DNA of 64,000 nt. Source: Chrysophaeum taylorii (lineage: Eukaryota; Sar; Pelagophyceae; Pelagomonadales; Pelagomonadaceae). Below, in pieces: positions 60,931 to 64,000 of this stretch. The notes beneath the pieces are model-generated. The model saw only the letters and a program-made list of their open reading frames with translations. It did not search any database and was not told where the DNA came from. Each line of letters starts with the position of its first letter. Within the stretch, counting starts at the first letter, position 1. The translations under genes were made by a program, and so were the position numbers. Where the stretch lies: assembly GCA_029834535.1 (NCBI GenBank), contig JAQMWT010000495.1:52851-116850 (forward strand), given 5' to 3'.

Positions 60931-61861
60931 ATGGCTTGGCTCGTCAAGTGGCGACAACGGCGGTTCGCGGCGGTGGCCGTCACTTGCTTTGGAGCCGGGC
61001 TTGGCCTCGGCATGACGCGCCCGAGGGCAGCCCCCGGCGAGCCACCGACCGCGGCGGCGGTGCTGCTCCCGTCGGAAAACGAGTTCCGAAACACTTTGCG
61101 TTCGTGTTTGGGTCCGATGTGCTTCACCGCCATCCCGGCCAAGGCAGCGCGCGCGCGCGTCATGCTGGCGGCCGTGCCAAGCGCCGCCGCCGAGGCCGCG
61201 TGGGCGTGGGTCAAACGACACGCGACGAACGCGGACGCAGATCTGATCGCGACGTCGGCAGCACCGCCGTGAGACTTCGCGGAATGTCGCGGACGTCGGT
61301 CTTAGGTACGGCTACGGAAAGAACCACGGCATGACGCGCATCGTGCGCCTCGCGCTGCCGCTCGCGGCCGAGAACTCGACGCTGGCACTGAGGCAGGCCG
61401 TCCGTTGGCACTGTCGAGTCTCGCACGTCGCCGCGCACACCGCGATGCTCACGGTCGACGAGACCGAACTGCTGTCAGGACGCCGCGCCCTCGAGCGCGT
61501 CTTGTCGTTCGTCGGCGTCAAGATCGACCACGTTGCTCTCGACCGCGCAGAGTCCGACTTCGACCGTTCGGTTCGCCCGAAGCTCGTCGCGCCGCCCGCC
61601 AACCGCGTCTCCCGCCTCGACGCCGCACTGGTCGCCGAGCTTGGCGCCACCGCCGGCCTCCGCAACTGGCCGTGCCCCAGCCTCTGGCTCGACGACGTCC
61701 CCGACGATGAAGACGATGCGCCGCGCGCTTTCGCGCGCGCTCGCGCCGCGAAACTCGCGCCCAACTGTTCTGCGCCTTTTACAACGTGCTCCGTGCCGCG
61801 GGACCGCTGCGAGGCGACCGGCACCTGTCCGCCGCGCCGCCCCAAGCCACTATCCAAGTAA
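60931..61861 (+). CDS. Signal-anchored secretory-pathway protein of unknown family (sulfotransferase-like?), two exons
   Basis: Exon 1 60931-61268, a 37-nt intron (GTGAGA to CTTAG), exon 2 61306-61861; 297 aa, frame kept only after splicing. The N-terminus (RRFAAVAVTCFGAGLGLGM after a basic start) is a type II signal anchor. The conserved-looking part reads PPYGYGKNHGMTRIVRL, created across the splice junction, and VRWHCRVSHVAAHTAML, then a helical segment with LERVLSFVGV and a Cys-rich C-terminus. I associate this YGKNHG / RWHCR-SHVAAHT pattern with expanded, uncharacterised protein families of marine algae that may be sulfotransferase- or glycosyltransferase-like Golgi enzymes; this is tentative. 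It converges on the GH6 gene with 23 nt between stop codons. Confidence 0.75.
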
Positions 61862-61884
61862 GAGCAAGAATGGTGGCCGCATTG

Positions 61885-63868
61885 TTAATAATCCGCAAGC
61901 ATTTTTATTTGGTAGTCGAACCATGCTCCAGCTTCGGGCGCATAGGGCTCGCCCTCGCGAGTCCCAATCGAATCGACCGCGGCGCAGCTTTGGTCGTAGC
62001 GTGGGCATTCACCAGCGGCCGTGAACTCGTCATCCTCGCTCGGCAAAATCTCGGTGCATCCGTCGGATTCGCCCGGCGTCTTGAGCCAGTAATACGCGTC
62101 GACGATGTCGGGGTCGAGAGTGTCGGCCGTCGGCACCTCGCCCACGATGACGTCCCGGGGATTGCACCTGTGGACGACGGAGTAACATGGAAAAAAGGCG
62201 GCGGCGACAACTCGGTTCGTTTGCGTACCACGTAGCACAGTCTGTGCGAGCCGACGGATTGCCGTTCCTGCCGGTGTCGATGATGACGTGGGGGTCGAAG
62301 CCAGGGATCGCCTCCTTGAAGGCAGAGACGAGGAGGCGGGCATAGTTGTGTTCGTTCTGACCGGCGTTGTACTGGCCCAGGAGGTCACACGGGTCTGCGC
62401 AACACGCCTCGGTCTCCCTGGCGGCGTCGTCGTTGCGACAGTCAACCGAATCGCCGCAAGGCTCGCCGATGCCCTGATAGTTGGCGACATTTGTCGCAAA
62501 GCCGCGGAGATGCTCCTCGATCCCGAGAGCCACCACGCTTTCCACGAACGTGGCCACGTTGTCCTCCCAGCCGAGCCACCCGCCGTGTGCCGCGTCGAGA
62601 TAGATGGCGACGTCGTCTGTGTGGTTGGCGATCTGAGAAACGGCGTACTTGATTCCCTCGGTGTACGCGTTTTGGGTGCCTTGGTTGCCGCACCGCGGGT
62701 TGTCTCCGTTCGTGGCGAAATTAGGAAGCGAGTCCGGTTCGATGACGAGTACGATCGGCACTACGCCATCGAACTCCTCGAGGACTTTGACGTAGGGGTC
62801 CACGTATTCTGTTTTGTATTCCCTCAAACCTTGCGAACAGTCGCCCGAGTTGAGGTAGTCGCAGGTTCCGTCGTCGTCGTCGTTGTACGCGCAACAAATC
62901 TCGCCGCGCGACGCGAACGCGTTGCAGTCTCGATTGGGAAGATCGTACACCATGAACACGCAGAGGGGCGCGGGAATTTGACGCGCCGCGTCGAGCAAAA
63001 TGCCTCGAAGGTCGCTCGTCGAATTTCCGGTGATCTTCGATTTGACGTCGATCCAATAAGCCGACGGCACGTCGCGCATCGCGGCGAGGTTTGCCGCGAC
63101 GCGGGCGTCGGTGCTGGTCGCAATCGACGAGTTCAAATTTCTCGCGTACGTAGGGTTGACGTAGAATGCCGTCGCCTCTGCGAACAGATTGCGGTCCACG
63201 ATATCTCGCACGACGGGCGCGGCCGTCGGGTTTCCTGGCGTAACCGAGGGCCGCGCCGTCGGCTCGGGCGTGGGGGGTCTTGCCGTTGGGGGTGTTGCCG
63301 TTGGGGGTGTTGCCGTGGGGGGTGCCTCCGACTCGAATCCGCCGCCATTATTACAGTACGTCCCACCGCACGTGCCGCATTGGTCGGCAGACGCATCACA
63401 CCATTCGCTGCCGTCCCCGCTTCCACAGTCGTCGCACGGGTCGTTCGACGTCGAGTAGAAACAACAGTACCGCGCCTCCGCCAAAGACGGCGCGCTCATC
63501 GGTTCAACAAATGTCGTCGGAGCCGAAAAGCTCGACGGGCGGCTGCTCGTCGTCGTTGGCTGCGGGGTCGGCGCCGCGACCGTCGCTTCGCCGGTGTTGT
63601 GGCCGCCAACGCTGCTCGAACCCGTGGACGAAGACGTGGAAGTCTCGGTGTCGTTGTTGTTACTCTTCAACCAGAAGACTAAACCGAGAGCGACCACGAG
63701 GGAGATAGCGACCACGATCAGCCACAAGAGCACCCACCGTCGACCTTTCGTGCGCGGCAGGTTGTCGTCCACCACTTTTTGTTTCGCAGCGGTCACTGGA
63801 CTCGCGTTGACCGTCGCATCTTGGTCGAAGCTGCTTGCCTCGAGCTCAGTAATTGACTCCTGCCGCAT
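61885..63868 (-). CDS. Membrane-anchored GH6 cellulase (cellobiohydrolase/endoglucanase family) with Cys-rich module, two exons
   Basis: Exon 1 63868-62229, 61-nt intron 62228-62168 (GTACGC to CCACAG), exon 2 62167-61885; 640 aa. The junction rebuilds DCATWCNPRD, the expected GH6 sequence. Residues 1-44 are cytosolic, 45-67 a transmembrane anchor (WVLLWLIVVAISLVVALGLV), so it is a type II membrane protein. An eight-Cys module at 134-172 (YCC...TYC) and a Pro/Thr linker precede the catalytic domain. GH6 hallmarks: VYDLPNRDC with catalytic acid Asp314, IEPDSLPNF, YLDAAHGGWLGW, FATNVANYQ, IIDTGRNG, and WLKTPGESDG with Asp582. GH6 enzymes invert beta-1,4-glucan bonds. A membrane-tethered form would act at the cell surface or in the Golgi, on the cell's own wall or on captured cellulose. 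Confidence 0.93.
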
Positions 63869-64000
63869 CAGGTCGGTACAACTCGGCGGAGGTGCCTATC
63901 TATCTATCTTTCTTTCTTGTAGGAAGTTGCCACGCAATCAAGATACACTAAGTCTGCATAGGGTAAGGAAGAAGAAGGGCGCACCGTTGGCAAACAATGG
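63869..64000. promoter_or_regulatory. 5' flank of the GH6 gene
   Basis: Includes a (CTAT)n run at about 63896-63909 and CTTTCTTTCTT next to it. Promoter elements cannot be fixed; the region runs to the window end. Confidence 0.4.

Overview
The window is nuclear DNA of a unicellular eukaryote. Genes are mostly single-exon or carry short introns (37-78 nt, mostly GT-AG), and are packed tightly on both strands. The content fits a photosynthetic stramenopile, possibly a pelagophyte-like alga. Support for that: an AAA ATPase starts with a signal peptide followed by an AF motif typical of secondary-plastid targeting; there is an HSF-type DNA-binding domain and large ankyrin proteins; and two cilium-linked proteins (NME7, CFAP97) imply a flagellate stage. 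The taxonomic call is inference.

Layout. 1-10.1 kb is dense genes: a secreted GH28 polygalacturonase-like enzyme (cut by the window edge), a TPR protein, NME7-like, FAM151-like, an NSF-like AAA ATPase, an AIF-like flavoprotein and an ankyrin protein. 10.1-15.8 kb is a repeat island: three GC-rich minisatellites, four LINE-derived copies and a decayed coding relic. 15.8-32.3 kb is again gene-dense: Methyltransf_16, ankyrin, coiled-coil, a Cys-pair protein, CFAP97, LRR, mitochondrial bL12, bZIP, F-actin capping protein alpha, FAM210-like and UBE2J2-like, with a relic zone at 18-20.6 kb. 32.3-38 kb is gene-poor and repeat-rich. 38-46 kb holds a hybrid histidine kinase, a multi-exon Cys/Trp-rich membrane protein, PYM and a DHX15/Prp43-type helicase. 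46.6-55 kb holds two nearly identical LPMO genes in a segmental duplication that also carries LINE reverse-transcriptase remnants; a hAT transposon relic lies between them. 55-64 kb has a FAXC/GST-like gene, a second hAT relic, an HSF-RING fusion gene, a Golgi-type unknown and a membrane-anchored GH6 cellulase.

The most interesting theme is a set of plant-polysaccharide enzymes in one 64 kb window (GH28, two LPMOs, GH6). The LPMOs and the GH6 share an eight-cysteine module with fixed internal spacing, joined by Pro/Thr linkers, which looks like an algal carbohydrate-binding or anchoring module. The second highlight is a gene whose product starts with an HSF DNA-binding domain and ends with a C3HC4 RING finger.

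Several gene models here were rebuilt by finding splice sites by eye (FAM151, CFAP97, bZIP, CapZ alpha, methyltransferase, Cys/Trp protein, HSF-RING, the Golgi-type protein, GH6). In each of these the reading frame continues across the junction. No tRNA, rRNA or CRISPR array was recognised.
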